In this document: in pieces, positions 51,118 to 62,306 of the stretch
How positions within the stretch are numbered: the stretch's first letter is position 1
Layout of the letters: each line of letters begins with the position of its first letter
DNA from: Trogon surrucura
Taxonomy: Eukaryota > Chordata > Aves > Trogoniformes > Trogonidae
NCBI GenBank assembly: GCA_020746105.1
Contig: CM036617.1
Coordinates: 147,192,578 to 147,256,577, forward strand
Direction: 5' to 3'
Length of the DNA stretch: 64,000 bases
Notes under the pieces: generated by a model
The model's input: only the letters and a program-made list of their open reading frames with translations
The model's database searches: none
What the model was told of the DNA's origin: nothing
Position numbers and translations under genes: made by a program

Positions 51118-51241
51118 TCGTTTAGATGTGGCGTTGGGTGATATGGTTTAGGAGTGAACTTGTAGTGTAGGGTTAACAGTTGGACTCAATGATCCCAAGA
51201 GTCTTTTCCAACCTGAATTGTTCTATGATTCTATGATTCTA
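51118..51241 (+). repeat. CR1 LINE 3' tail, sense
   Basis: 'tttagatgtggcgttgggtgatatggttta', then 'gtgtagggttaacagttggactcaatgatcccaagagtcttttccaacctgaa', then 'ttctatgattctatgattct'. This is a well-preserved CR1 3' UTR of the 'gttggactcaatgatc' subgroup with about two and a half terminal ATTCTATG units. It directly abuts the RTE-like fragment on the same strand. Only about 124 bp are retained. Confidence 0.9.
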
Positions 51242-54128
51242 GTGCTCCAAACCAGAAAACTAAGACAGGTGTAACCAATGCTGACTACTAGAATTTTTCT
51301 TTATACATTCTCTTTATCTATATCCTGTGGGGTTTTTTAATCTTCAGGATACGTTACACCATGTGAAGTTTTGGTGGTAAAGCCATTCTGCTCCTGGCCG
51401 CAGTTTACATGGACTCAGTAGCAGCTGTAATTGTAGTTAAAGTGCAAATAATTGAGGTGTGAAGGCAGAAGGAAAACATCTGGTGCTAGGTATTTTAAAC
51501 CAGTTTCCCCACTGTAGTGCCAAATGGTCTAAGACAGTAAACTTTTGGGACAGTCGCAGTCAGGTCTTACTCCATGATATGTTTCCTATAACAGTATCTT
51601 TATTCATACAGTGTCACTATATTGAAAAATTATTTGGCTTAGCATCTGTACTATAATTTTTTTCTCAATATTAATATATCTAAATATTAGTGTTAATAAT
51701 TTGTCTTAGTTTTTTGCCTGTATGTTTTAGATTTCAATTTATTATCCTTCTGAAAGGACACTTTACCCTGTTGCAGGGTTTATCTTCTCTGTTGAAGGAA
51801 CAGATAACACATAAGTGTTTAGAGCACACTTAGCTATGTCCTATTTGTATATAAAACCATTACTTGGAGAGTGACTGTATAAAAGATATTTGAAAAGAAC
51901 AGTGCTGAGAGTATTTAGTAAGTACTAGGGATAACATCTTGATACAGGCCAAACAGTAGTTTAAGTAGGAAGACTTCCATTTTGTTATCATTGTGCTAAC
52001 TGCAAGAGATGGAGACTTCTATTCTTGTGGATAAATCAGTCAAGAATCAACAATCATGGGGAGTATTTCAAAAAAGGTTACTTCAAGCACCAGGTAGCTC
52101 ATCTTCTTTGGTTACTCATAACTATTAAAGAGATAAAAGCTTGTTCAAGAAATAATTCAGAGCACCTAAGTTAAACACTGTCTCTGAACTACCTTCTACC
52201 CACATCCTTCCCCATTGAGACAGGAACAGATGAAAGTTACCTTAAGTTAGACTTTCTGAATAGCCTCTTTGTGAAAAACGTTCCCATATATATTATCTCT
52301 TAATCAGAGAGATTAAAATACATTGTTTTATTTTGAACTGCAGGTGCTTGAATTTTGCCAGACAAATCCCACTAAAATATTTCCAAATTTCAATACTTCA
52401 TTAACATTTCATGGGACAGGGAGAATTGTGGGGAGCACTCAGCCATGACCGTATGGTGTCATGTACAAGCTGATGAGACCATGTACTAAAACACATTCAC
52501 TTATTACCACATTCTGGCTACCACGGCCAGTAGGAAAATCAAGAATTCATGCAGTCTTTCCCTCTCTTCCAAGTTAGATCAAACCTATCTACACCATCCT
52601 AATTGCTGAAGAGACACTTCTGGTCCAGAGCTGTCTCTGTATGTTCTTATTTTGTGCTCCCCAACATAAGTCACACACAACCCACTGCAGAATCTTTGCA
52701 GCCACGGTGGTGCTAAGCCCAAGTCTGCTTTCATTCATTCCAAGTGAAGAGATGAGTGGCTTTGTGCTAACAGGGATCACTCAGCAAATGCAGTGGTAAG
52801 GAGACACCAGTACAATGCTGTAAGTCTTGGAAATACTATTTTTTAGTTTGTTTCAGGTTTTGTATTGAGTTCTGTTTGTAAGTAAGAATAAACTATCATG
52901 TTTAAAGTGGATGTTAAATTAACCACTGTTAATCTCCAAAGGACCGAGAAGTCTTAAGAAGCAGATAAATTAAAAAAAGTAATTTACTTTCATGTTTCTA
53001 ATCATTATTGTCTTTCTGCTTCTGAAATCAAATCAGTTTTGCTCACTCTTTCCTGAGTTCTCAAACTGAAATATGTGCAGAGACCAAAATCCTTGTGTGA
53101 CCCAGAAACATCACTACCTTCCAAAAATATAATGACATGCTAACCTGTTAATGCAAACCTGATGCTTTAACATCCTTTTCATTAAATCACACCAAAATGT
53201 TCCATTGTAGCAAGCTCATTGAACACGCTGACAGACTTCCTTTAGTAGAGACATTCACAAGTATGACACTTTCAAGTAATTAAGTATTAAATAATCATCT
53301 CAATATCAGGGTTTTTTTTTAATCTGCTTGCTTACACTATTTAAAATAGTTACTGGTTCTTCAGGGAATGTTTTTTCAACCTATATTTACCTTCACTAAT
53401 ACAAGGTCCAGCTGACTTCCGTGTCTTCTGTGACACTCTCAGCATGATACTGGTTTGCTAAGAGTAAGAACTGAAAAATCTGGCCTTAGGTGTCCAGCTC
53501 TGTATTTCTCCCATAATGTATCAAACTTTCCCTTCTTTGAGTTAATGTCAGAGCTTAGCTTTTAATGCATGGCCTTGGCTTGATTTATTAGTACATTTAA
53601 GGAATGTGAGGTCACTCAAGCTAGCAAACCAGTTGGCCTCCATGCAACAGAGCAAAACAAAAACTTTAAGCAAAAAAATTCACTTTATTTGCTTCAATGA
53701 ATGTGTAAAATAATCTTTTACATTTTATTTAAAAACACATAAACAGAGCTGTATTGTATTTTTTTAAAATTCAGACCTATTTTAAGTGGCAGCCAGAAAT
53801 GCAGCAAAAGAAATGGGGCTTTTTCCCAGTTCTATCCTCACACAGCAGTATCTACAGTCATTGGCTACTTTATTCTTGCGAGTCTGAAAATGAACATCTA
53901 AGGGAAAGAGGCTCCCTTTAAAGTAAAAAATAAGACTTTGTCAACTATGTGATGTAACACGCCATTTGGAATGGAGGACAAAAAGTCTTTCCATGAAGCT
54001 AATGAAACAATACCAAGTTTTTAATGCTATTGTCTGTAAGGCTTTTGTGAGGTGAATGTTGTATGGAGACTGAAGAGACATGCACACAGAACACAAACTC
54101 CAACATATCATTTTACTGGCAGTTTGGG
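51242..54128. other. Unique non-coding DNA
   Basis: AT-rich, with very few open frames. No gene or recognisable repeat was seen. Confidence 0.5.
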
Positions 54129-54167
54129 AAAAATCTAAAATCTAAAAATCTAAAATCTAAAAAGATC
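54129..54167. repeat. A/T-rich minisatellite
   Basis: The words AAATCTAAA and AAAATCTA alternate, giving a roughly 17-bp higher-order unit (aaaaatctaaaatct) present about twice. It is a local tandem repeat. Confidence 0.8.
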
Positions 54168-54996
54168 ATGAGGCAGACTAGAGGAAGTCAGTATTTATAG
54201 GCTCCTTCTGCACTCACTGGAGAAAAAGAGACACGGTATGAAGGGAACATCAGTTTTCCACCTTCTTCAATTTACAGATACTTGAAGTATTCCAGTGAAG
54301 TGCATACTTACAGAATAGATTTGCCTTACTTTTTGCAATACCCTCCTAAGACAACGGTCTGACAGTTTCTTGATAAAGCAGCCATACTTGGTCGGCCACT
54401 CTGGAGCTATACCTTGCATTCAGGGAGACAATAGAGGTCTGGACAACCATGCTTCTCCAGGGACAAAGCACTGCACAGATACATATGTACTTACCTAAAC
54501 CTGGTGTTGTCAAATAAAGTGCTTTTATCATGAGATTCGCAGCAGGCATTTCTCTTCAAGATCTGCTCTGCTTATTAGAGAATATCAGCTCTGATTTAAC
54601 AAAGAAATGGAGCTACTAGTTCTGATGCTTAAAAAACACCGTTCTTGAAAGTGTGAACCCTGACAACTCAAAAGCAACAAAAAAACAGAGAGGGGTTTGG
54701 GGGGTTTTTATCTTACAATTTATAAATGCTTTTGTGGCCTGTTTCAACTGGTAATACTCACACAGATGGGTTAAATGTAATTTTGTACTCTGAATTAGCT
54801 TCCCTAAAATCTGTTCTCAAAGCCTTGTCACTCACCTGAGTAATCCTACTGGTTTTAAATGGGCCTCCATAAGTGACCAGACTAGTCTACTTCTGCACGC
54901 TGCTGAGCGTTACGTAGGAGGTGCTGATACTCCCACATCCCTTTAAAAAGAAGATTAGGCACTAAGATAAGTGAAAACTTCTGTTCAAATTGGCTC
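54168..54996. other. Unique non-coding DNA
   Basis: No recognisable feature. Confidence 0.45.
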
Positions 54997-55060
54997 AAAT
55001 CCTTCTCCTATTTAAATTGGTGGCAGAACTCCCACTTACTTCAAAGGTCCAGGACAGGCA
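54997..55060. repeat. Possible ancient amniote repeat relic
   Basis: 'caaatccttctcctatttaaattggtggcagaactcccacttacttcaaaggtccagga' resembles the old amniote motif 'aaatcctgctcccattgaagtcaatggcaaaactcccattgacttcaatggg-ccagga'. The order and spacing agree over about 60 bp with roughly a quarter of bases changed. Confidence 0.5.
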
Positions 55061-56511
55061 CACTGTATTAATTAGGACAGTAAAAAACTCTCATTACAAA
55101 ACCGAAGCATGTGATACTCACCTGATTTAAAACAAAACCAAAAAACAGGGTCTTGGATTCGCAACACTAGGCACTACAGACTTTGGTGCAGAATTCCCCA
55201 GGGAATTTGGATTTTAAACCAAAAACATGTAATAATGAGATACATTTATTCATTACTCATTTGTTATAAACTTGAAAGTAGGACCCCTTTACGGCAAGTC
55301 TAAATTTGCTGGAATTCATGTAAATGAGGATAAAACTTGACTAAACAGTAGGTCATACTTGCCACAGCTCTACTTACATTGAAGAGGGCTGGGGCTTTTC
55401 ACTTTTGACAAAACTTCAGCCTCTGCAGCCCTCTCTGCAATTCAGTGTGCTCCAACAGCAGCCTCTTCACCTTAGAACGACTCTAGCTATAAATCTGGCA
55501 TTGCCACATCGGGGTCCTCTCACAACAAAGCCCCAACACGGGGCACATATCCTTCCTTTGACTTACCCTCTCAGCTCATCCCCGCTCCCTCCTAGAAGAT
55601 GGTTACGTCAGGCTGGCCAGCCTCTCGGCTACGTCAATCAAGCCCGAAAACTGCGCTCAGCAGCCCAGCGGCATTGCCCGCTTGGCCCTGGCGGCACAGG
55701 GGGCTAAGGCCGAACTCTGGTTCCCTGGCCAAGTGGCGACACATTTGCTCCAGTCTCAGATTCAGACCTTTTTTTTGAAGTGATGGGGGAGCAAGCAGGC
55801 TAATGTCAGGCTGAATATTTTTAATATTTATAATGAATAAAATTATATGCTTGGAATGCAACCTTCTGCATAACAGCATTAAAAACTAAATTTTTATTTG
55901 GATTATATTCATGGTAATAACAAGTCATGTAGGGGTTTTTTTGTGACACAGGTTAAAAAGTCTGTAACCTCTAATTTGACAGGAACTCTATTATCACTCT
56001 CTGGAAAATTAGACAAGATAGAATATTAAGACATCCAAAAACTGACACAAATAGAAAACTAGGTCTCTCACTTGCTCCTCTTTCTTTAAACAAGGAATTT
56101 GATTATATGCTGTTTGACATTCCATTTTCAGGGCAACTAAAGAGATGCCGGGAGTCACACTTCATTTATTCTTCCAAATGCCACCACTGAAAAAAAAAAA
56201 AGTGTTGGTATTTGAAGGCACCATACTCCCACAAACAGCGGCCAGAATTAACCTTGTCTTCCTGATGGTTTCATTTGTGAAGTCCCTCAGTTTAGTTTCT
56301 CAAGATGAAATTAAAAATACCCTCATGGCTGAGTATAAGCACTTAAAGCAGACACACTACATGGTGGGCCAAAACTCCCCAGGGTGCAGCCTCGCTGAAC
56401 TCATTGTATTAGACAAGTCAAGGGGAAATATGTTCTTGTAGAGATTTCCAGCCTCAAGATATTTGGATTTGCTTAAGGTTAGCATCTGAACTTTTACATA
56501 ACTAGTCAGAC
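55061..56511. other. Unique non-coding DNA
   Basis: No gene is recognised. 55270-55360 may hold another old-repeat trace (catgtaaatgaggataaaacttgac). The section 55400-55750 is GC-richer, with frames on both strands that look compositional. Confidence 0.4.
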
Positions 56512-56536
56512 TGAACCTCAAGAAATTTGAGGTTCA
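56512..56536. other. Perfect 10-bp hairpin
   Basis: TGAACCTCAA (56512-56521) and TTGAGGTTCA (56527-56536) are perfect inverted repeats around a 5-nt spacer. The outer hexamers are everted GGTTCA words, similar to nuclear-receptor half-sites, but the spacing does not fit a standard receptor element. Confidence 0.6.
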
Positions 56537-56812
56537 CGATCAACTCTAAACCTAAGAGCAAAAGAAATTGCTTCCCAGTAAGATATTTTGCTTTTCTGTG
56601 TGAATAAACCAATGTTGGTTTATATCTTGTCACACCAGCGAACAAAGGCATAATGTTGCACACATTTCCTTAAACAAACAAATAAACAAACAACCCCTCC
56701 ATGTTTTCTGTTGGAATTTTATCAATCCAAAATAAGAGAAAAGAAAATTCAATTTTTTAAATCTACTCAAAGCTGACACAAAAAATTAGAGTCATTAGTG
56801 AGTTTTTAGTCT

Positions 56813-56852
56813 GTTCTTACTCAGGCAAAAGTCCCATTGAAATGAAGCCAAC
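56813..56852. repeat. Possible ancient amniote repeat relic
   Basis: 'gttcttactcaggcaaaagtcccattgaaatgaagccaac' resembles 'gtccttactcaggcaaaactcccattgaaatcaatggg', a motif recurrent in reptile and bird genomes. The match is good over about 33 bp and then lost. Confidence 0.5.
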
Positions 56853-57551
56853 ATTACTTCAAAATCTGAATACTGTTTCATTCAGCTTTTCAGCACCAAG
56901 ATGAAGCTTTAGTTACAACCATCTGTCATGGGTATAATCTCATAGCACTGATACCCATTTCTCTTAAATAAAACCTTTCTTCATAAACTCTTTATCTACC
57001 TCTGGGGTATATACAAAGCTCAAAGAATAAAAATGAAAAAAATCTGTATTTTTGCTATTTTTGTACATGAACAATAATAGTACCTTGCACTGTAATAAAA
57101 ATTCATCCCAGATAGCTTAGCTAGGCTGAAACACATGCTACAATACAGTATCTAGAAGACAGATATAAAGACTTGTTTTGGCACATCTTGAAAGAACGTA
57201 TGAACCAAAGGAATGGTGGAGAAGGAGACAATGTTGTATTTTAGGATCTCAACACATTGTGAGGTTTCTCAAATGGCAGTTCCTTCCACTACCTTTAAAA
57301 ATCCACTATACATGCATTATTGACTGTTAATAAGATGAGGTTTACAATGTGTCTTCAATAGGAAAATTATAGAGGACATGGAAAAATATTATTATACTTC
57401 CGTCCATTAACAAAACACGATCATCCCTGAGAGCTGGCATTCTTCAATGTCCAAATATTTCACACTGGCCTTGTTAATGTGAGATAAAAGGCTCCAAACT
57501 CTGGACAAAATACAGAAATAGGGGTTGGTGACAACTGAAATGAGGAAACAG
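56853..57551. other. Unique non-coding DNA
   Basis: No recognisable feature. Confidence 0.45.
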
Positions 57552-57650
57552 CACAGTCTGCTGGTTAAGGCACTGAACTGGGTATCACGCCACATGGGGC
57601 TGCACTTCTAACTCGGCTACTGAGACACTTCTTCTCCTCGGGCCAAGTAC
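57552..57650 (+). repeat. MIR/CORE-SINE relic, tRNA-like head
   Basis: 'acagtctgctggttaaggcactgaactgggtatcacgccacatggggctgcacttctaactcggctactgagacac' followed by 'ctcgggccaagtacac' follows the MIR head and start of the core ('gtggttaaggcactggactgggagtcaggagacctgggttctattcccagctctgccactgac', 'cttgggcaagtcac'). The pol III A/B boxes are no longer recognisable. Confidence 0.7.
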
Positions 57651-58955
57651 ACAGTCAGGACAAGCCAAAGACTATAGAAATGCCCGTGCAGTTCAAGATG
57701 CGGGCAGAGACACTTATCTGCACTCTGACCTGTCCGACTGGAATCCATCCTGCTCCATCCGGCCACCTCAGCATGATGCTCCATCCACCTGCAGTGCTGC
57801 GATACATTAACTTTGTTTCTTGACTTCCAAACTAGTCTGACAATGCTCATCCCTGCAGACATGCCCCTTACTAAAAAATAACAGGTCAATGTCATAGAGG
57901 AATCAGTAGCTATTATTTCCACACATAAAACCTTAAATAATCTACACCTCTCTCAATACATCAAAACTTAAAAGTCATCATCAATTGTCCAAAACAAAAA
58001 GCAGGACAGACAGTTTTTCAGAGGAAAGAAGACTCCTGACTTTTGGCATGTCTAAGATGTTTGTCTCAAGACAGATTTTTTTACATCAGAGTTATGATTT
58101 TTGAAGACCAGGAATGTCTATACTGCTAATTAAACATTTTTTCAATCTTAAAGGTCTGCTTTTCATTTTCAGTGACAACACAATACCAAGATCTTTTCTG
58201 GCTGGTTTGGTATTTTTGCAAGGACTGTAATTTAAAACCAGTGCAGATAACTCCAGCTCCTAAAGAGTAGAGGTAGCAAAAAACTAATTGCATACACAGA
58301 ACTTCTAATTTAGAAGTCCGTATCAGGCACTATATATTTCTCGAGGATTCTGGGAACTGTAGTCTCCTAACTTAGTCTTAAAATGCAATAAATTTGAGAC
58401 AAACCATCCAGGTATTTCTACTGGTAAAAATGAAGTAAATATTGCTCCTTGAAAATATCTCCACAACTGAAGGGAAGAAAACCAAGTGAGCCTATTCCTC
58501 TAGTGTAAACAGATTATTCCCTTGCTTAAAGTGATGAAGCTGTCTCTCCCTGTTGCACAAATATATAAAACAATACATCTTATCTATTTGCCAGGATACT
58601 GGGTAATGTCTCCAGGGCTGACTATCAGCTGGTTTAATTGTAAGATGGTTTTATATTAGGCATAGGAGAGGGGAATTTGGTAAGCACTGTGAAGAGGGTG
58701 GGAGAAGAAAATAGGTCAGATAGCTTACAAACATGCCAGAAACAGAGACTAATAGTTCCACTTTTTATTCTATAATAAAATTAATGTTGCCCCAGCAGCA
58801 TGCTATATGGTACATCCATCTAATTTATTAAACAAACAAGAAGACAAAGGATTTGCTGAAGATAGTACTCCTGTGTATTTGTGAACTAGTTTCTCGTAAT
58901 TAACAAAATTGATGATAAATATAATTTTGTTTTTACTTTCTATTTGTTTTCACAG
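57651..58955. other. Unique non-coding DNA
   Basis: No gene or repeat is recognised. The stretch is AT-rich, and the last 100 bp contain 'gtaattaacaaaattgatgataaatataattttg', conserved-looking AT-rich sequence ahead of the acceptor-like site at 58955. Confidence 0.45.
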
Positions 58956-59004
58956 GCTAACGTGATATTTTATATCAACTAGAATAAAATCTGCTAAACC
59001 GATT

Positions 59005-59349
59005 ATGAAACTACCACTCTATGATTTATTTATATGTTTAGTAACAGCATTTTCCCTTTTGCTGGTTCCCTCACGTAGTAAAATGAAAGGGCAAAGCAGG
59101 AGGAGATATGCACAATTTCATCCACCAGAATTTTACATTAAAACCCACAGTGTGCACACAGCCCAGGCTGCCTGTTCACACACAGCAAAGCAAACAGCGC
59201 AAAAAAACATGAAAGAGGAGAAAACACTGGACAACTCTGAACAAAAGCAATCTCAAGTACAAAGACTTGAGATCTTTTTAAGATCTTTGCAAGCAGAGAA
59301 TAAAATAAGTGCTTTAAAATGGGGGCAGAGTGAAAAGGGTTCTTTATAA
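59005..59349 (+). CDS. Unrecognised 114-codon ORF with signal-peptide-like start (doubtful)
   Basis: The first 24 residues (MKLPLYDLFICLVTAFSLLL, then VPSRS) have the charged start, hydrophobic core and small-residue end of a secretory signal. The rest is basic and polar (KMKGQSRRRYAQFHPPEFY, then a K/Q/E-rich tail) with no recognised domain. A good splice acceptor (tttactttctatttgttttcacag) ends at 58955, 50 bp before the ATG, so this could be the first coding part of a spliced gene. No strong donor is visible before the stop, and the 3' half looks like ordinary AT-rich sequence. No homologue is recalled. It is most likely chance, kept because two independent weak signals coincide. Confidence 0.12.
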   Translation: MKLPLYDLFICLVTAFSLLLVPSRSKMKGQSRRRYAQFHPPEFYIKTHSVHTAQAACSHTAKQTAQKNMKEEKTLDNSEQKQSQVQRLEIFLRSLQAENKISALKWGQSEKGSL

Positions 59350-62263
59350 ACACGAAGCCTTGAGACATTAAAGACTCACATGATACAGACTAGCACTATA
59401 AACTTGCCCAAATTTCATCTCTCTAAATGCCTGAATTAATTTTTCTGTTGTCACTGGGAATTAAGTTTACTTGGTCTACGAAATTCGTACAATTCTTTGA
59501 CAGAATTTGCAGCCTTTAGTACAGTTTGTGGAAGCAGCTCTGCAGAACAAGGCCTTTGGAACTATGTTTATAAGAGAAGACAGAGGTAAACAGCTCTACT
59601 GCAGCAGGGAGAGTCCTGCAGAGAGGAAATCCAACAAAAGATGCATTATGCTATTAACAATGAGAAAACAGCTCTATGATTTCCTCTTATTTTTAATATT
59701 TATACTGGCTTGGTGCCCAAAAAAACCCAGTAAGTCCTCCTGCATCTCAAAATCTGAATGGCGCTTACAGACTGAATTAAGAGACTACCAGTAAAATACT
59801 TTTTCTCTAAAAATATCATTTCTGGCACTTGAAAATTTTTCCTTTCCCTGCTTTGTCTCACAGGCAGAGTGGACAAGTGTGTTCAGTTTAAGATTCCCAA
59901 ATTTATCATGTATGCTGCAATGACAGCATGCTCACATGATGATGGTAGCCAGGATATCAGTGCTGATTCATATCTGCATGAAACTCTCTCTTCAGTTCAA
60001 AAAATTCTTATCTTTTTGCTAAGTTTGAGGTCTGTTGGAATCTAAAAGCTCAAAGTGAAAAACTAACAGCATGTATCTATTCTGGGGCTGAGCTGGAAGA
60101 AAAAACTGAGTTCCACAGCTTTCCCCCAAAACAGTAACACATTCAGTTTTATTTATAACTCCCACCTATTTTGGAAATTTTTGTGAACCTGGCCTGACAT
60201 TCAAATTGGGAATTCAGCTTAGAATCAGGGGAAACTCTTCTCATTTAAGCCCCCATACAAATGTTTCAGGAAGGTTAATACAAACCACAGATATTAATAC
60301 CATACCATGACTCAAACACAAGAATGTCATGAAGTGACTATTAAATTCTAAAAAGGAGATGTAAATAGACAAAATTTACTATGGACCGTTTCTGTTAAAC
60401 TGCAAACCGAAAACCAAAGAGATAAAGACAGTGTTTATATGTTGGAGATTATTAAAGGTTCTGAAAACTGCAGTATGACTTTGGCATGGGCAAAACAGGG
60501 TTCTGAACACTTTCAAGGAGGTCCCATCAGACCTTGGAGCTAACAATTCTCTTTCAAATCTGTCTACTTCTTCCTTTTAATCTTCCTTTTTTGTTGTTTT
60601 TGCTTGAGAGAAAACAACAAGGAATGATGCTGTGGGAGAAATGCCAATACTCAGCTCCTGCTGAGAAGAGGGGGAAAAAAAAAAAAGTGTGAGAGCTGGA
60701 GCTGCTGAATCCTATTCACTTTGTGCAAAGGAATTAAACAGCGTCTCCCTTCACTGACTAAATAGGGCAAATCTGGTTTACCTGGGTGAGACAGTGTCTT
60801 TCGCTGATGGTGTAATCTAAATACTTAAAATAACATGGGTTTGAGGTAGAAAAAGATGTGTCCATTCAACTCCACTGCTGCCATGAGCAGCATCCAAAGG
60901 AGAAGGGAATTGCTCTGTGCTAGGTGGTAAGACCCTCCACACCTGCCTCGGAAAGGAGAGGGAGCAGCTCCTCCATAGAGGAGCATCTCGATTGCTCAGA
61001 CCATGAGTCACAGTCAACCTTTTTGTGAGAGAAGTGGAAATTGGTTTTGCACCCAAAAAAAAGAAAAAAGCCCTAAGGAACTACCCAAATAAATCTGGTT
61101 TGCTTCATTTTTGAGCAAAGATTTGGGATACTGTATAAAATGTGATTTTCAGAATTTGGCTTTTAACTTTCTGCACCAGCTTCGGGTTTTTTGTGCAGTG
61201 TTTATAACTGAGCGGATGACAGAGGAGCCATCTGAAGGAAGCTACCTGTCGTTCTCCTGTCTCTGTCACAGAGTGTGTCTGAGAGTTCAAAAAGCTGGCA
61301 TTCCTACCATGTGGCAGAACTGCCAAAAAGAATAAGCACCAAGTTCAATATTTAGTCTTAAACACTATTTTCCTAAAAAGAACCACTTCACAAATCACAA
61401 AAAAAATTAGCAATACCAACATTGATCTTTTAAAACTTGAGGGCCTCAAATTGCTTTTCCATAGGAAAGCAAACACCATGATTCATATTAAAGAACAAAA
61501 ACCTAAAGTGCACAGAGAAATCAAATCTTCTCTTCATCTGATGTTTTATACACAGCCCCATACTTTCTTCATCTCCGAATACTGACTCAGAGTTCAAGTA
61601 ATTTTGCATTTTAGAGCTTTTGAAACATTACTGCAGAAGAACTCACCTTCTGTGGAAGTCTGCAGCGTCTGCATTGATACTCTGAGAATATGAACCTTAT
61701 TCTGTTAAAAAGGAGAAGTGATCACCTTCATCTAAAACTGGTGCCCTTTCCAAACAATGGATAGCAGAAAGAGTGATAGCAAGACCTTGCTGGAAACACA
61801 CACACAACTGAGAGTTAACATTTTCTTTTACACACCCAGGCTAAGACAACAGAGCACTTACAAAGCCATGAGCAGGATCTTGATTTTTGGGACATCTCCA
61901 CAGGCTGGTGCCCAGGCTCAAGCAATGCCAAACTCCTCCTCCCCCTCCGTGGGCACGGTGAAAATTTGCATGGCTAAGCAAAAGTATTCAACAGCTGCTG
62001 GATTTCACATCCAACCTTTCACCTTCACCCCAGGCCCAAGGCAAGGCCACAGAAGAAAAGCAAGCAGGTCAGACAGCATCATCCCACAGGCCACCAGCCG
62101 GACCGCTCCAAGTTACTCCACTTCTAAGTTATTTCTTTATTATCTTGTTCTTTGATGTAGGAACTTGCTTCCTTCTCTCCCTCCTTCCCTTCTTTCTTCC
62201 CTCAGTTATTCATTTAACTTTGTGAAGGCAAATAGAAAAGGCAGGCGGTGCTCACAGGACGGG
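59350..62263. other. Unique non-coding DNA
   Basis: No recognisable gene. The plus frames 59507-59794 (95 codons, with a hydrophobic stretch LYDFLLFLIFILAWC) and 61757-62155 (132 codons) have no recognisable family and no supporting splice signals. 62166-62210 is a CTTCC-rich pyrimidine tract. Confidence 0.45.
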
Positions 62264-62306
62264 CGAGCGGGTGACACATCCACAGCACAAGTTGTGCCCC
62301 CGCTCG
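62264..62306. other. CpG-rich patch with 8-bp inverted repeat
   Basis: CGAGCGGG (62264-62271) and CCCGCTCG (62299-62306) form a perfect inverted repeat; CACAAGTTGTG between them is itself a near-perfect palindrome (62286-62296). CpG density is locally high in a region where CpG is otherwise rare. Confidence 0.55.

Noticed and set aside
61757..62155. 132-codon plus-strand frame as a gene
   Set aside because: No recognisable motif, no splice or promoter signal, residue usage looks like chance translation.
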